This document shows positions 42,812 to 55,196 of a DNA stretch of 64,000 nucleotides, piece after piece (position 1 is the first letter of the stretch; each line of letters begins with the position of its first letter). This DNA comes from Pseudomonas sp. TH10 (GTDB lineage Bacteria; Pseudomonadota; Gammaproteobacteria; Pseudomonadales; Pseudomonadaceae), in contig NZ_JAEKEG010000033.1 in the NCBI RefSeq assembly GCF_016651255.1, positions 1 through 64,000 on the forward strand. The letters run 5' to 3'. A model generated the notes under the pieces. It ran no database searches. It saw only the letters and a list, made by a program, of their open reading frames with translations, and was not told where the DNA came from. The translations under genes and the position numbers were made by a program.

Positions 42812-43844
42812 CAGAACACCTCGACCGCGTGGCTCTGTCGCTCAACCAACTCACCGATGGGCTCAAGGGTCAGTCCCAGTTCGGCGGCCACGCTCAGAAA
42901 CTGCGGGTTGCCTGCCGGAGTGACCGCTATCAGCAGGCCGCCGCTGGTTTGCGGGTCGCACAGCACACGCTTGTGCAGTTCCTGCAGACGTCCCAGTTTG
43001 CTGGCATAGCTGTCGAAATTGCGCAGGGTGCCGCCTGGGACACAACCCTGCTCAAGGTAATACTCAACACCGGCCAGGCGCGGCACGCGGTCGTACTCGA
43101 TACGCGCGGTCGAGTGGCTGCCGCCGGCCATTTCCACCAGGTGCCCGAGCAGGCCGAACCCGGTGACGTCGGTCATCGCGGTCACGCCCTCAAGCTTGCC
43201 GAAACGGCTGCCGGGCTTGTTCAGGGTGCACATCCAGTCCCGGGCCAGGCCGATATCGACGTGGCGCAACTTGCCCTTTTTCTCGGCGGTGGTGAGGATG
43301 CCGATCCCCAGGGGTTTGGTGAGGTACAACAGGCATCCGGCGGTCGCGGTGTCGTTGCGTTTCATGTGGCGTTTTTCCACCAGACCGGTCACGGCCAGGC
43401 CGAAAATCGGTTCGGGCGCGTCGATGGAGTGCCCGCCGGCCAAGGGAATGCCTGCTTCATCACAGATCGAGCGACCGCCACGAATCACTTCGCGCGCGAC
43501 TTCCGGCGCCAGCACATTGACCGGCCAGCCGAGGATCGCAATCGCCATCAACGGATCACCGCCCATTGCGTAGATATCGCTGATCGCGTTGGTCGCCGCA
43601 ATGCGGCCGAAGTCGTACGGGTCATCGACGATCGGCATGAAAAAGTCAGTGGTCGAAACCACGCCGCGCTCGGCATCGATCTCGTACACCGCCGCATCAT
43701 CGCGCGAGGCGTTGCCGACCCACAGTTTCGGGTCCAGGTTCTGCGCCCCGCTGCCTGCCAGGATCACTTCCAGCACCTGGGGGAAATCTTGCAGCCGCAT
43801 CCTGCACCGTGGCTGTATTGGGTCAGACGAATCGGCTCGCTCAT
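42811..43844 (-). CDS. selD: Selenophosphate synthetase (N-terminus frameshifted)
   Basis: SelD makes selenophosphate from selenide and ATP. The long continuous frame (42811-43800, 329 residues) holds [43 protein letters not shown] and the C-terminal [10 protein letters not shown]. However, its first codons (MRLQDFP) are wrong: the reading frame upstream, from the ATG at 43844, gives [19 protein letters not shown], which carries the family's catalytic Cys at position 16-18 and the adjoining Lys. The two frames join if the five-base G run (C on the coding strand) at 43779-43783 has six, giving a standard 344-residue enzyme. No selenocysteine codon is seen. Confidence 0.93.
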
Positions 43845-43898
43845 GGGGGGCACCTTGTGTAGTCAGGTCGACAATCGTACAGCATGCGCGCGGCCATG

Positions 43899-43973
43899 TA
43901 GGGCCGGCTTGCCGACGATCGCAGTACCCCGGTGTATCAGTGGCACCGCCACCGCAGGCAAGCCGGCTCCTGC
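43899..43973. repeat. REP palindrome pair
   Basis: GTAGGGCCGGCTTGCC and the reverse copy GGCAAGCCGGCTCCTGC enclose a GC-rich spacer between selD and the adhesin terminator. Confidence 0.75.
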
Positions 43974-43977
43974 AAAA

Positions 43978-44004
43978 TCAAAAAAAAACCGCCCTTGCGG
44001 GCGG
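43978..44004 (-). terminator. Rho-independent terminator of the giant adhesin gene
   Basis: On the minus strand CCGCCCG-CAA-GGGCGG is followed by nine T, 22 bases after the adhesin stop codon. Confidence 0.93.
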
Positions 44005-45769
44005 CTGAAAGTGCTTCGACCCTAAATCAGAAGCCCAGGCTGAAGCTGATGGTCATCGCATGGTCATTGCTGTCTTTCGACAGTTGCCCCGAGTAACCGA
44101 CCCCGAGCTTGCCGGTCGGGCTGATCTGGAAGTCCACACCTGCTTCGACCAGCGCGCTGTCCTTGGCAATCGGCACACCCTGGGTGTGGAACGAGGCGCC
44201 GCCGTCGATAAAGGTCAGGTCGGCGTCAGGCTTGGTGTCGCCGAAGGCATGCCGCCAGCCGATGGCCGCGCGCGGGGTGAATTGCCCGCCGTTGGCCAAG
44301 GTGATGACTTTGCCGGCGCGCACGCCCAGGGTCGAGAAGGTGATGTCCTGATCGGCCTCGGCCTCCAGGCGCCCTACCCCACCTTTTTCCTTGGCCTTGT
44401 CGGAGTCGTAGTTGACGTACGAGAGGCCGGCAAACGGTTCCAGGGCAATGCCGGCGGCATCGATTGTGTAACCGACTTCGCCGAACACCTGGGCGCTGCG
44501 AGCATCGTAGTTGGCTTCAAGCCGGTCGTTGTAGGCACCAACGCTGACGTCGCGCTTGGTCTCTATGTCATGCCAGCTGTAAGCCGCGCCCAGGCGCACG
44601 GCCAGCGCGTCGAAATGCGAGTTGAGGTAGGCCGCCAAGTGGTAGCTTTCGACCGTGGCATCGGAACGACGCTCGTGGGCGTCGAGGTCGCTACGCGTGT
44701 AGCCGGCGGCCATACCGGCGCGCCATTGCGCGTCGATCTGCTTATCGGTGCCGAGCATAAAGCCACTGAGGTTGCGATCGAGTTTGGCGCTGTTGCTGTC
44801 GCCATCCATTTCGCCCCAGGCGCCGAGCGCGCGCATCCAACCGACCATTTCACCGTGGCAGCCGCCGCTGCTCAGGCGGTTTTCGCTCGGTGCCAGCGCC
44901 CGGGCTGGATCATCCGGGCCACTGCAGGAAGGTTGGCGCATACGGTCATTGACCGCGTCGCGGATGTAGCGCGAGTCCTCGATAATAGCGCTGGCGGTGC
45001 TGGCGTGAATTTCCCCGGACAGGCTGTCAAAGGCGTTACGGGCACCGGCAGTGCTCAGGTTGACGATCTCGTTCTGCAGTAACGCACCGGCCACACCATT
45101 GCGCTCCAGGGCCGAGGCTGTGCCGCGCTGGTTACCGGTGGCCGCTACCTCGGCGAAGGAGGTCTGGTTGCGGCTGACCGTCCGGTCGACTGCGTTGGCG
45201 CCATAGACCAGGGACGTATCAAGAAACACCTGCTCCGGCAGATCAGTGGTGCTGAACGTACCGTCGACCCCGCCACCGGCCGTGATCAGCGAGTAACGGG
45301 TGTCACCGGTGAACGGTATCAGACTATTCACCACCAGGCCTCCGCCCAGGTTGGCCGTCCCGCCGACCACCAGCGCAGTGGCGGTCGGCGAAGTGATGGT
45401 CAACGCGAGCAGGCCGTCGGCCGCGTTAGTAAAGTTGCCCGCGACGCTCAGGTTGCCCGCGCTGGCACCGGACTGCACCACACCATGGTTGACCAGCGAA
45501 CCGACGCTGCCGTTACCGCTCAGGCCTGCACTGTTGGCCACTGTGACCTGGCCACCGAGGGTGCCCGGGGTCTGCCGGTCGCCGACCTGCAGAACACCTT
45601 GCTCCACTCCCACAGTGCCACTGAAAGGCTGGTTACCGGTCAGCAGCAGCACGCCGGCGCCCTGTTTGACCAGGTCGCCGGTGCCACTGAGCACTCCGTT
45701 AAAACGACCGTCGGTGCTCTGGGCAAACAGCAACCGCGCGTTGTTCAGAATGTTGCCTTGGAGGCTGGC

Positions 45770-46580
45770 CGTGTTGCCCACCAACGTACCGCCGCTGATA
45801 GTCGTGCCGCCGCTGTAGGTATTGGCACCGCTCAAGACCAGGACTCCGGAGTCGAGCTTCTCGATCCCGCCGGCTCCCACCAGCGGCGTGGAGATTTGCG
45901 TGGTGACCCCGGCATTGACCCGCACCGGTGCCAGGCTGCCATCTGCGCCATTGACCGGCGTGAGGCTGCCGCCTGCGCCAGGTACCAGGCTGTAGCCGGG
46001 ATCAAGAAACTGCAGGCCAGTGAAGCCCTGGTTCCCGGCCACCGTGACAGTCCCGCCCTGGCCGCCGAACACCGCAAACTGATTGGTAGACGCCTGGCTC
46101 GCAGTGCCATCGACATCAGTCCAGTTGGTGCCGGAGCCCCAGGTGCCGCTGCCGCCGACGATACTGCCATCGGCGTTGGTCTTGTCGCCGTTCCAGAACT
46201 GCACCTCGCCCGCAGCGGATTGCACCAGCAGGTTGATCTGGTTGGCCAGCGCGGTTTGCAGGGTCAAGGCCGCCGGCAGCACGCCACCGGCAGGCTGCCA
46301 TAAACCAGACCGTTGTCGGTCAGGCTGCCGCCGTAGCGGAACAGTTGATAGACGCCGGTGCCGAAGCCCCCGGCATTGGCTACATTGAGCGTGCCATCGA
46401 GGGTCAGGTCGCGGGCAACGTTGACTACGGTGGTGGCGCTGCTGGCCGCACCGAGACTGAAGTCCAGATCGGTACCCGCGGTCAGCACCAGCGCACCCAC
46501 CGACAACGGCGCCGCACTGCCGCCACCAGCCAGGGTCGAGCCGTCGGCCATCTGCACCACTGCGCCGATTTGCCCGCTAC
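45770..46580 (-). repeat. Adhesin long module, copy 3
   Basis: Contains the ADGSTLAG, DLTLDGTLNVANAGGFGTGVYQLFRY strand set, then FWNGDKTNADG, SGTWGSGTNWT and NQGFTGLQF. It is the copy nearest the beta-barrel and the most divergent of three. Confidence 0.75.
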
Positions 46581-47309
46581 CGGCCAGGGTTGCGCCGCTT
46601 GCGACTGTCAGTTCGGCACTGTCGAGGCTGCCATCGACCCGCAATGCGCCGGCCTGCACCTCGGTATTGCCGGTAAAGCCGTTGCTGCCGGTCAGGAGCA
46701 ATTGCCCGGCCCCCGTCTTGGTCAGCGTGCCGCTGCCGGTAAGGTTGCCGGTGAAGCTGCCGTCAGTGTTCTGTTCGAAGGTCAGCGTGGCGTTGTTGAC
46801 GATCGCCCCTTGCAGGCTGCCGGTATCGCCGCGAGTGCCGCCAGCGTTGAGGGTGGTGCCGCCGGTGTAGGTGTTGGCGCCGCTGAGCAACAACTCGCCG
46901 TTGCCGTTTTTCACCAGGCTGCCATTGCCGGCGATCACTCCGCTGAGGGTGGTGTCCTGGGCCCCGGCCAGGGTCAGTTGGCCGTCGAGGTTGATGGCAT
47001 TCATCAGCTGCAGAGCCGCGCTGCTGTCCAGGGTACCGTTGCCGGTTGCGGTCAGGGCGCCTGTACCGATAGCGCTATTGTTGCCAAGGATCAGCGAGCC
47101 GCCGTTGAGCCCGGTTCCGCCACTGTAGCTGTTGTTGCCATTGAGAGTCAGGGCAGCGGCGCCTGTCTTGAGCAGGCTGCCGGAACCGCTGATCGCGCCA
47201 TCCAGAGTCAGGGCATTGGCGCCGGCAACGGTAAGGCCACCGTTGAGCAGCACGGCGTTGCCGAGGCTGATTGCAGAGTTGCTGTCCAGCGTAGTGCCGT
47301 TGGCTGCGA

Positions 47310-48130
47310 TCAACACGCCGCTGCCGAGTGCCAGGTCATTACCCACCACAAGCTTGCCGCCGTTGAGTGCGGTGCCGCCGGTGTAGCCGTTCGCAGCGTT
47401 GAGCACCAGGGTGCCGGCGTCGTATTTGCCGAGGGTGCCGGCACCGTTGAGGGCAACATCGAGCGTCGCGGTAGCGTTCGGGTCGACGCGCACCGTCGAG
47501 TTGCCAAGGGCGCCATTGACCAGCAGTAACTCCCCTGCACCGCCGTCCGCCAGCGTGTAGCCGTCAGTCGCGAATTGCAGGCCGGTGACGCTTTGCGGGC
47601 CAGTGACAGCGACGTTACCCGCCGCTCCCTGGAACACCGCGAAGCTGCCGGCCCACCCCAGATTGAGGGTGCCGTTGACGTCGGTCCAGTTGGTGGTGCC
47701 GGTGCCCCAGGTGCCGCTGCCGCCATCCACCGACCCGTTGGCGATCAGTTGATTGCCGTCCCAGAATTGCACGGTGACGCCCGGTGCGGTGACCAGCAGG
47801 TTGATCTGGTTGGCCAGCGCGGTTTGCAGGGTCAGGTCGCCGGGGGTGACGCTGCCCGGAACGCTGCCGACCAGCAGACCGTTGTCGGTCAGGCCACCGG
47901 TGTAGTTGATGAGGCGATACACGCCGCTGCCGAAGCCGCCGATGTCACTGACGTTGAGCGTACCGTCGAGCGTCAGGTCGCCACCCACATTGACCAGCGC
48001 GTTGCCGCCGCCAGACACCGGAACACCGAGCCCGACGTCCAGGTTCGAGTTGCCGGCCAGCACCAGCGAGCCTAACGACAAGGTGCTGCCGGTCGCTGCG
48101 CCCAGGTGACCACCATCGGCAACATTCACC
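47310..48130 (-). repeat. Adhesin long module, copy 2
   Basis: Contains ADGGHLGA, LTLDGTLNVSDIGGFG, GVYRLINYTGGLTDNG, FWDGNQLIANGSV, GTWGTGTTNWTDVNG and VTGLQFATDGY. It is separated from copy 1 by PATR units. Confidence 0.78.
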
Positions 48131-49499
48131 GCGCCTGCGAGGCTGCCACTGCCTGAGAGGGTAGCGCCGCTGTTGACCAGCACATTGCCGCTCGCCAGCG
48201 AACCACTAACATCCAGGGTGCCGGCGTTGATACGGGTATCGCCAGTCAGGCTGTTGCTGCCTGCAAGACTAAGGGTGCCGCTGCCCAGCTTGTCGAGCAT
48301 GCCAGTACCGGTGAGCGCTCCAGCAAAGGTGCTGCTGCTGTTACTGGCGCCGATGCTCAGCATATTGCCGGCCCCAACCAGCGCCGTGCCGTTGCCGCCA
48401 AGGCTGGCCAGGCTGGCAGATGCCCCCAGGTTCAGTTGGCTGCCCGCCGCCAGATTGACCGCCGCATTGGTGCCCAGCGCCGTGCCACTGAGGGTGCTCA
48501 AGCTGCCAGCCAGTACATCGAAAGTGCCGCTGAAGGTATTGTTGCCAACCAGCGTCAGGTCAGCCAGACCACTCTTGATCAGCGAACCGGAGCCGGCGAC
48601 GATACCGGCCAGCGTCAGGTTATTGTTGCCCGCTACTTCAAGGCCAGCGTTGAGATTGAGGTTATTGGCCAGCACCAGCGCTGCACTGTTATCGAGTGTA
48701 GAAGCGCCCGCGACGGTCAGCGCGCCGCCGCCCAATGCCGCGCCGTTGCCAAGGGTCAGGGTGCCGGCATTCAACGTGGTGCCGCCCTGCCAGGTGTTGA
48801 CGCCGTTGAGGGTCAGGTTGGCGGCGCCGTCCTTGATCAGGGCGCCTGTGCCACTGAGCATGCCACCGAGGGTCAGGTTGTTACTGCCGGCAGCGGTGAG
48901 GTTGGCGTTCAGCACCACGTTGTTGCCCACGCCCAGAGCCGCATTGCTATCCAGGGATGAAGCGCCACCCACGGTCAGGTTACCCAGCCCCAATGCCGCA
49001 GCATTGCCCAGGGTCAGGGAGCCGCTGTCCAAGGTGGTGCCGCCGAGGAAATTGTTCGCCCCAGTGAGGGTGAGGTTGCCCGCACCGTTTTTGCTCAGGC
49101 TGCCGGCGCCGTTGATCGACCCCGCCAGAGTCAGATTGGCAGTGCCGGCGATGCCGAGATTGCCCGCCAGATTGACCGCGTTGTTGACGCTCACGCCAGT
49201 GGCAGCCTCCAGGAGAGTGCCATTGGCGGCATTCAGGGTGCCGGAGCCCAGCGCCGAATTCGAGGCCAGGATCAAGCCGCCAGCGTTCAGTGCGATCGGG
49301 CCGATAAAGTTGTTATTGCCCGCCAGGGTCAGGTTGGCCGCGCCGTTCTTGATCAGGCCACCGACTCCGCCAATGGCCCCATTGAGTGCCAGGGCGTTGC
49401 TGCCGTTAATGCTCAGGTTGCCATTGAGGCTGACCGCGTTGCCCAGTGCCACCGCTGTGTTGCTGTCCAGCGAGGTGCCCGCAGCGGTCGTGAGCAGAC

Positions 49500-50310
49500 C
49501 GCTGCCCAGCGCCGTATTGCTGCCGACGATCAGTGTGCCGCCGCTAAGTTCGGTGCCGCCGGTGTAGCTGTTGGCGCCATTGAGCACCAGGGTGCCGCTG
49601 TCGAGTTTGGCCAGAAGGCCCGCACCGTTGATGCCCACGTCGACAGTGGCCGTGGCGCCAGGATCGACGCGGATCGGCGTGTTACCGCCCGTGCCGTTGA
49701 CGGCGGTCAGTTGCCCCGCCGCACCGGTCAGCAGGTTGTAGCCGTCCGTAACGAACTGCATGCCGTTGAAGGTTTGTGTACCGTTCACGGTCACGTTGCC
49801 CGCCGTGCCTTGGAACACTGCGAAGTCGCTGGCCCAGGTCTGGTTCAGCAGACCATTGACCGAGGTCCAGTTGGTACTCCCGGCGTTCCAGGTGCCGGTG
49901 CCGCCGTCCACGACGCCATTGGCAATGGTCTGGCTGCCATCCCAGAAGCGGATGTCCAGGTTCGGTGCCGAGACCAGCAGGTTGATCTGGTTGCCCACGG
50001 CAGTTTGCACCGCCAGGTCGGCAAGGCTGAAGCCGACCGGAATTGCGCCGACATCCAGGCCAAGGTCGACCAGGCTGCCGGTGTAATTGATCAGGCGATA
50101 AACCCCGACACCAAAGCCGCCGGCATCGGCGACGTTGAGTGTGCCGTCCAGGGTCAGGTTGCCGCCGACGTTGAGCAAGGACGTAGTGGACGGCGCGCCG
50201 AGTGCCACATCCAGGTTGGCGCCGCTGGCCAGTGCCAGTGCGCCTACGGACAGGGTATTGCCGCTGCTCAGGTTCAAATGACCGTTATTCAACACGTTCA
50301 AGGTGCTCAG
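49500..50310 (-). repeat. Adhesin long module, copy 1
   Basis: Contains NNGHLNLSSG, LTLDGTLNVADAGGFG, GVYRLINYTGSLVDLG, FWDGSQTIANGVV, GTWNAGSTNWTSVNG and FNGMQFVTDGY. It shares more than half of its residues with copies 2 and 3 by eye. Confidence 0.78.
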
Positions 50311-53300
50311 CAGCGAACCGGTGCCGGTCAGGATCGCGCCGTTGCTCACATTGATATTGCCGCTGCCCAACGAGCCGCTGACATCCAGCGTGCCGCCGCT
50401 GACCAGCGTGTCGCCGGTATAGCCATTGATACCGGTCAGGTTCAGGGTGCCGGTGCCGACCTTGGTCAAGCCACCCGCGCCGCCGAGACTGCCATCAAAG
50501 GTGCTCGTGGTGTTGACGCCGCCCACCGCCAGGGTGCTGCCCGCACCGATGTCCACGCTGCCGCTGCCGGTGAGGCCGGCCAGACTGGCATCGCTGCCCA
50601 GGTTCAGGCTCGCGCCTGCGCTGATGTTGGCGCCCGAGGTATTGCCTAATGCGCCGCTGCCGAGCGTGGTAATACTGCCAGACAGGATATTCAACGCACC
50701 GGTGAAGGTGTTGTTACCACTAAGGGTCAGGTCGGCCAGGCCGTTTTTGTTCAGGTTAGCGGCGCCGCTGATCACGCCGCCAAGGTTGAGGTCGTTGTTA
50801 CCGGCGATGCCCAGGTCAGCATTCAGCGCTATCGCGTTGCCGAGGGTGAAGGCCGCACTGTTATCAAGCGAAGAAGCGCCGCCCACGGTCAACGCCCCGG
50901 CGCCTAGTGCAGCGGCATTGCCCAGGGTCAAGCTGCCGGCGTTGAGCGTGGTGCCGCCCTGAAAGGTGTTGAGGCCATTGAGGGTCAGGTTGGCCGCGCC
51001 GTTCTTGATCAGCGCACTGGTGCCGCTGACAACGCCACCCAGGGTCAGGCTCTGGGTACCGCCGACCGTGAGGCCAGCGTTCAGGGCGATGGCGTTACCC
51101 AGACTCACCAGGGGTGAATTGCTGTCCAGGACAGCCGCACCGCTGACGGTCAAGCCACCCAGGCCTAATGCGCCACTGTTGCCGACGGTCAGCTTGCCCG
51201 CGTTCAAATTGGTGCCGCCGAGGTAGCCGTTACTGCCATTGAGCGTCAGGTTGGCTGCGCCGTTTTTCACCAGGCTGCCGGCACCATTCACCAACCCCGC
51301 CAGGGTGAGGTCGGCGCTGCCGCCGACGTTCAGCGCACCCGCCAGGTTCACCTGGTTGAGCAGGCTGACTGCGGTATTGGCATCAAGTGTGGTATTGGCG
51401 CCGGCGTTCAATGCGCCGCTACCCAGCGCCGAACTGGAACCGACAATCAACTTGCCGGCGTTGAGTACGGTGTTGCCCAGATAGTTGCTGCTACCGTTGA
51501 GGGTCAGGTCGGCGGCGCCATTCTTGATCAGCCCGCCAATGCCATTGACGGCGCCGTTGAGGGTCAGCGCATTACTGCCACTGAGGGTCAGGTTACCGCC
51601 GAGGTTGACGTTGTTGGCCAGGGTGGCTGCAGTGTTTGCATCGAGCGAAGTACCGCCAACCGCATTTAACGCGCCGGTACCCAGCGCGGTGTTGGAGCCC
51701 ACGATCAGCGACCCGGCGTTCAGCGCCGTGGTGCCGGTGTAGGTGTTCGCGCCCGTGAGTATCAGGCTGGAGGCACCGGTCTTGATCAGGCCGCCGGCGC
51801 CAACGATGACGCCGCCAAGGGTCAGCGCATTGGCGCCGCCAACGCTCAGGTTGGCATTGAGGTTGATGGCATTGTTCAGGCTCAGGGCAGAACTGCCATT
51901 AAGTGCACTGGCGCCGCCCACGGTCAAGGCACCGGCGCCCAACGCTGCAGCATTGCCGACGGTCAGAGTGCCCGCGTTGAGGGTGGTGCCGCCCAGGTAG
52001 GTATTAACGCCGTTGAGGGTAAGGTTGCTGGCGCCAGTCTTGATCAGCTGGTTGGCACCGCTGACTACGCCATCCAGGGTCAGGGCATTGCTGCCACCAA
52101 CGGTCAGCGCGGCGTTCAGGGTGACGTTATTGGCCAGGACAACAGCGGCGCTGCTGTCCAGGGTTGATCCGCCCGCAACCGTCAGCGCACCGCTGCCCAG
52201 GGCGCTGGCGTTGCCCACGCTCAGGCCGCCAGCGTTCAAGGTGGTGCCGCCAATGAAAGAGTTGGCACCGTTGAGCGTCAGTGTTGAGGCGCCGTTTTTG
52301 TCAGGCCGCCGCTGCCGCTCACAGTGGCGCCGAGGGTCAGGTTGGCGCTGCCTCCGATGTTCAAGTTACCTGTGGTGGTCAGCGCGTTGTTCACCACCAC
52401 CGCCGTGCTGGCGTCCAGCGTGGTCCCCGCCGCAGTAGTCAGGTTGCCCAGGCCCAATGCGCTATTGGAACCCAGCACCAGCGTGCCGGCATTAAGCGTG
52501 GTATTACCTGCGTAGCCGTTGTTGCCGCTGAGCGTCAGCGCGGCACTGCCATTCTTGATCAACCCACCGGCACCGTTGATAACGCCACCCAGGCCGATTG
52601 CCTGGGTGCCACCGATGGACAGGTCGCCGCCCAGATTGATGGCGTTGGCCAGGCTCACTGCGGTGCTGGCATCGAGGAGGTGCCTGCCGTCCGTGTTCAG
52701 CGCGCCGCTGCCCAATGCCGTGTTGGAGGCGAGGATCAAACCACCGGCGTTCAGCGCAGTGGGACCGAGATAGGTATTGGAGCCGGTCAGGGTCAGGTCG
52801 AAAGACCATTCTTGATCAATCCACTACTGCCGGAAATCACCCCGTTGAGCACCAGGGCGTTGCTGCCAACAGTGGTCAGGTTGCCGTTGAGTGCGATGGC
52901 GTTGTTCAGGGTTGCACCGGTGGTGCTGTTGAGGCTTGCCGCAGCATTGACATTCAGGGCCCCGCTGCCCAGGGCATTGTTATTGCCCAGGCTCAGGGTG
53001 CCGGCGTTCAGATCGGTACTGCCGGTATAGCCGCTGTTGTTACCGGTCAGGGCCAGGGTGCCACTGCCGTTTTTCGAGATGCCACCGGCACCGCTGATTA
53101 TTCCGGCCAGGGTCAGGCTACCTGTGCCGGAAGTACCCACGGCGCTGTTGAGCACCAGCGTGTTATTCAACGTGATGGTGCCTGGCGCCTGCAACACGGT
53201 GGATCCGCCGACCGTCACCGTGCCGCTGCCGAATGCCTGGTTATTGCCCAGTTGCACCGAACCGCCATTGAGGGTCGTGCCGCCCAGATAGGTATTGGCC

Positions 53301-54553
53301 CCGTTGAGAACCAACTGTGCTGTACCGTTCTTGGTCAGGCCGCCACTGCCGGAAATCACCCCGCCGAGGGTCACAGCGTTAGTACCCAGCACTTGCAAGC
53401 CGCCAGCGCCCAGGGAGATGAGGTTGCTCAGGGTCAAACCACCGGAGCTGGCCTGCAACCCGCCGCCGTTGGACGTGAGCACTCCACTGCCAAAAGTGCC
53501 ACTATTGTTGAATTGGGCGATGCCGCCATTGAGGGTGGTGCTGCCGGTGACCAAGGGTCCCTGCAACGTCCAGGTGCCACTGTTGACCGTCAGGTTGTTG
53601 AAATTCACATAGTTGGCGCTGGAAGCCGTGCCTATACCTGAGGTACCGCCACCCACGCCGATGGGGTTTTGCAGCACCAGCGAGTTGATGCCCCCGGCCC
53701 CACCGTCGATTTGGCCGGTCGGTGCAAAGGTCAGGTTGACGCCGATCAACCCACCCAGGGCCAGGCCAATGCCGCCACCGTTGGAAATGGTCGATCCAGT
53801 GATGGCGGTGAAGGTATTGGTGCTGCCAGCCCCCATCGAAACGCCACCGCTGATGGTGCCGGAATTGACGAACGTGTTGCCGTTGGCGGACGACTCAAAC
53901 GCCATCCGCCCGTTGATCGTGCCCGCGTTGATTACATTGACCTGGGACCCGCCACGAACCGCCACCACCGGACTGTCGGCCGACAACAACGCGAGGTTCA
54001 ACAGGGCCGTCGAGCCGATCGTGCCGTTGTTGACGATATTGGTGCTGCCACCAGCGCTGTTGCTCAGGTTCAGCGCCATGCCATTCAAACTGGCCAGGTT
54101 CACGCCAAGCAAGTCGCCCGTCCCACGAATGATGCCCGTGGCGGCGTTGGTGATGTTGACCACCGACGCACCGGCATTACCGATGACGGCCCCGGCACTG
54201 AGCACCGTCACGGCGCCCAGCAAGGCAGGATCAATCAGCCCCGCGTTGTTGAGCGTGATGTTGTTGCCCGTCAGGTTGAGCACCTGCCCGCCCAGCGTCG
54301 CGTTCAACTGGGCGGCAGAGCCTACGTTGACGGTCAGGTCGTTTACTGCACTGGAAAAGTTGTTCAGGAACAGTGGCAGCGATGGCACCCCGGAGCAGGT
54401 AACCGTCCCGCCCGCCGTCGGGTTGCCCGGCGTGCAAGCCGCCATCGCAGGCGAACTGGCAAAGCCGACCGCGACGCCAACCACTCCAAGACGCACAGCC
54501 AGAAATAGGGGAGACACACGAAAAATCGGGGCGATGAGGGATCTGATGTCCAC

Positions 54554-54910
54554 GGGCAGTTCCTTGCGTGGTTGTTCCTTTCTTCCTTGAAGGGCGTGCT
54601 GCGTTGGCCATAGTGGCCAGGAATCCTTCAACACGCAGATCAAGACTGCGACGGCGTGTGCCGTATCACTCCTGCAACACCGTAGTAGACAAGCGTGCGG
54701 AGGGTAAACCTGCCCGGTGGGTTAATTAGCATTAATACTTTTGTGCATCGACCGCCAGGATGCGGTATCACGGGTGAGGGTATTCCGCAGGGGGTTGGGT
54801 GTCAGTTTCAGGCTGGGAGCCCATCCCGACTCGCTGCCGTCTGACAATCCGACTGAATTTTCCGGCCCGCCGATGATCCTTCTAATACCACAGGGAGAAT
54901 CACGGGCTTT
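54554..54910. other. Intergenic region upstream of the giant adhesin
   Basis: 357 bases between two divergent genes, with no frame I can support. It should hold the adhesin promoter. A short AT-rich inverted repeat TTAAT-TAGC-ATTAA lies at 54722-54735, about 170 bases before the adhesin start, and may be a regulator site. Confidence 0.5.
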
Positions 54911-55138
54911 ATGAACAACGCAAAATTATTCGTCATTGAGTACACCCTTCATGGCGCCCCCAAGTCTTTCATTATCCGTCTGGACAAGATGGACAACGCA
55001 GAGGCTTGGCATTGGGCAAGCTGTGACGCCGGTGTGGGTCGGATCCCGCGCTTTGGCCGGGAGAAGGTGCAGAAGACCAGCAAACCGATGGCCGAGAAAT
55101 TCGGCGTCGAGAACGTGACCTGGCGGCCGGCTGGCTGA
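54911..55138 (+). CDS. Small conserved Pseudomonas-type protein
   Basis: The 75-residue soluble protein (MNNAKLFVIEYTLHGAPKSFIIRLDK...) has the look of a compact alpha/beta domain, with AEAWHWASCDAGVGRIPRF in the middle and VENVTWRPA at the end. It resembles small conserved proteins widespread in pseudomonads, but I cannot name the family with confidence. The start at 54911 gives the expected N-terminus. A terminator follows. Confidence 0.72.
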   Translation: MNNAKLFVIEYTLHGAPKSFIIRLDKMDNAEAWHWASCDAGVGRIPRFGREKVQKTSKPMAEKFGVENVTWRPAG

Positions 55139-55168
55139 CCCACGAAGCATGGTTTGCCCACAACAACA

Positions 55169-55195
55169 GTGGAGCCTGAAAAGGCTCCACTTTGT
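55169..55195 (+). terminator. Hairpin terminator after the 75-residue gene
   Basis: AGTGGAGCCT-GAAA-AGGCTCCACTTTG. Its 3' side also faces the converging metallothionein gene. Confidence 0.8.
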
Positions 55196-55196
55196 T

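Larger units (their letters stand above)
44027..54553 (-). pseudogene. Giant autotransporter adhesin with PATR beta-helix repeats, frameshifted at three sites
   Basis: One gene of about 10.5 kb, reconstructed to about 3,510 residues. It has a signal peptide (start GTG at 54553, RBS AAGGAA 6 bases upstream, cleavage near SSPAMAA), then a non-repeated N-terminal segment, about 25 PATR-type units (GGTTLNAGTLTVG and LTLNGANTYLGG, roughly 75-85 residues each), three larger internal modules (see the repeat entries) and a C-terminal autotransporter beta-barrel of about 270 residues ending in SFSLGF. The passenger should be a long beta-helix on the cell surface, involved in adhesion or aggregation. 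The reading frame breaks at about 52801, 52295-52299 and 46284, each one base short. Composition is very rich in Gly, Asn, Ala, Leu, Thr and Ser with few Cys. Confidence 0.88.

Noticed and set aside
42811-43844. Selenocysteine (UGA) readthrough in SelD
   Set aside because: The N-terminal active position reads Cys (TGC); no in-frame TGA or SECIS is needed.
41411-44025. Two long plus-strand frames across mnmH and selD
   Set aside because: Shadows of the minus-strand genes. They have no family similarity and no ribosome-binding sites.
46345-47529. Plus-strand frame of 394 codons over the adhesin
   Set aside because: Same cause. No start signal and no family likeness.
48173-49567. Long plus-strand open frame of 464 codons opposite the adhesin
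   Set aside because: It is an antisense shadow. The adhesin's repeated Gly/Asn/Ala/Leu codons exclude stops on the other strand. The predicted protein is only Pro/Leu/Ala/Val repeats.
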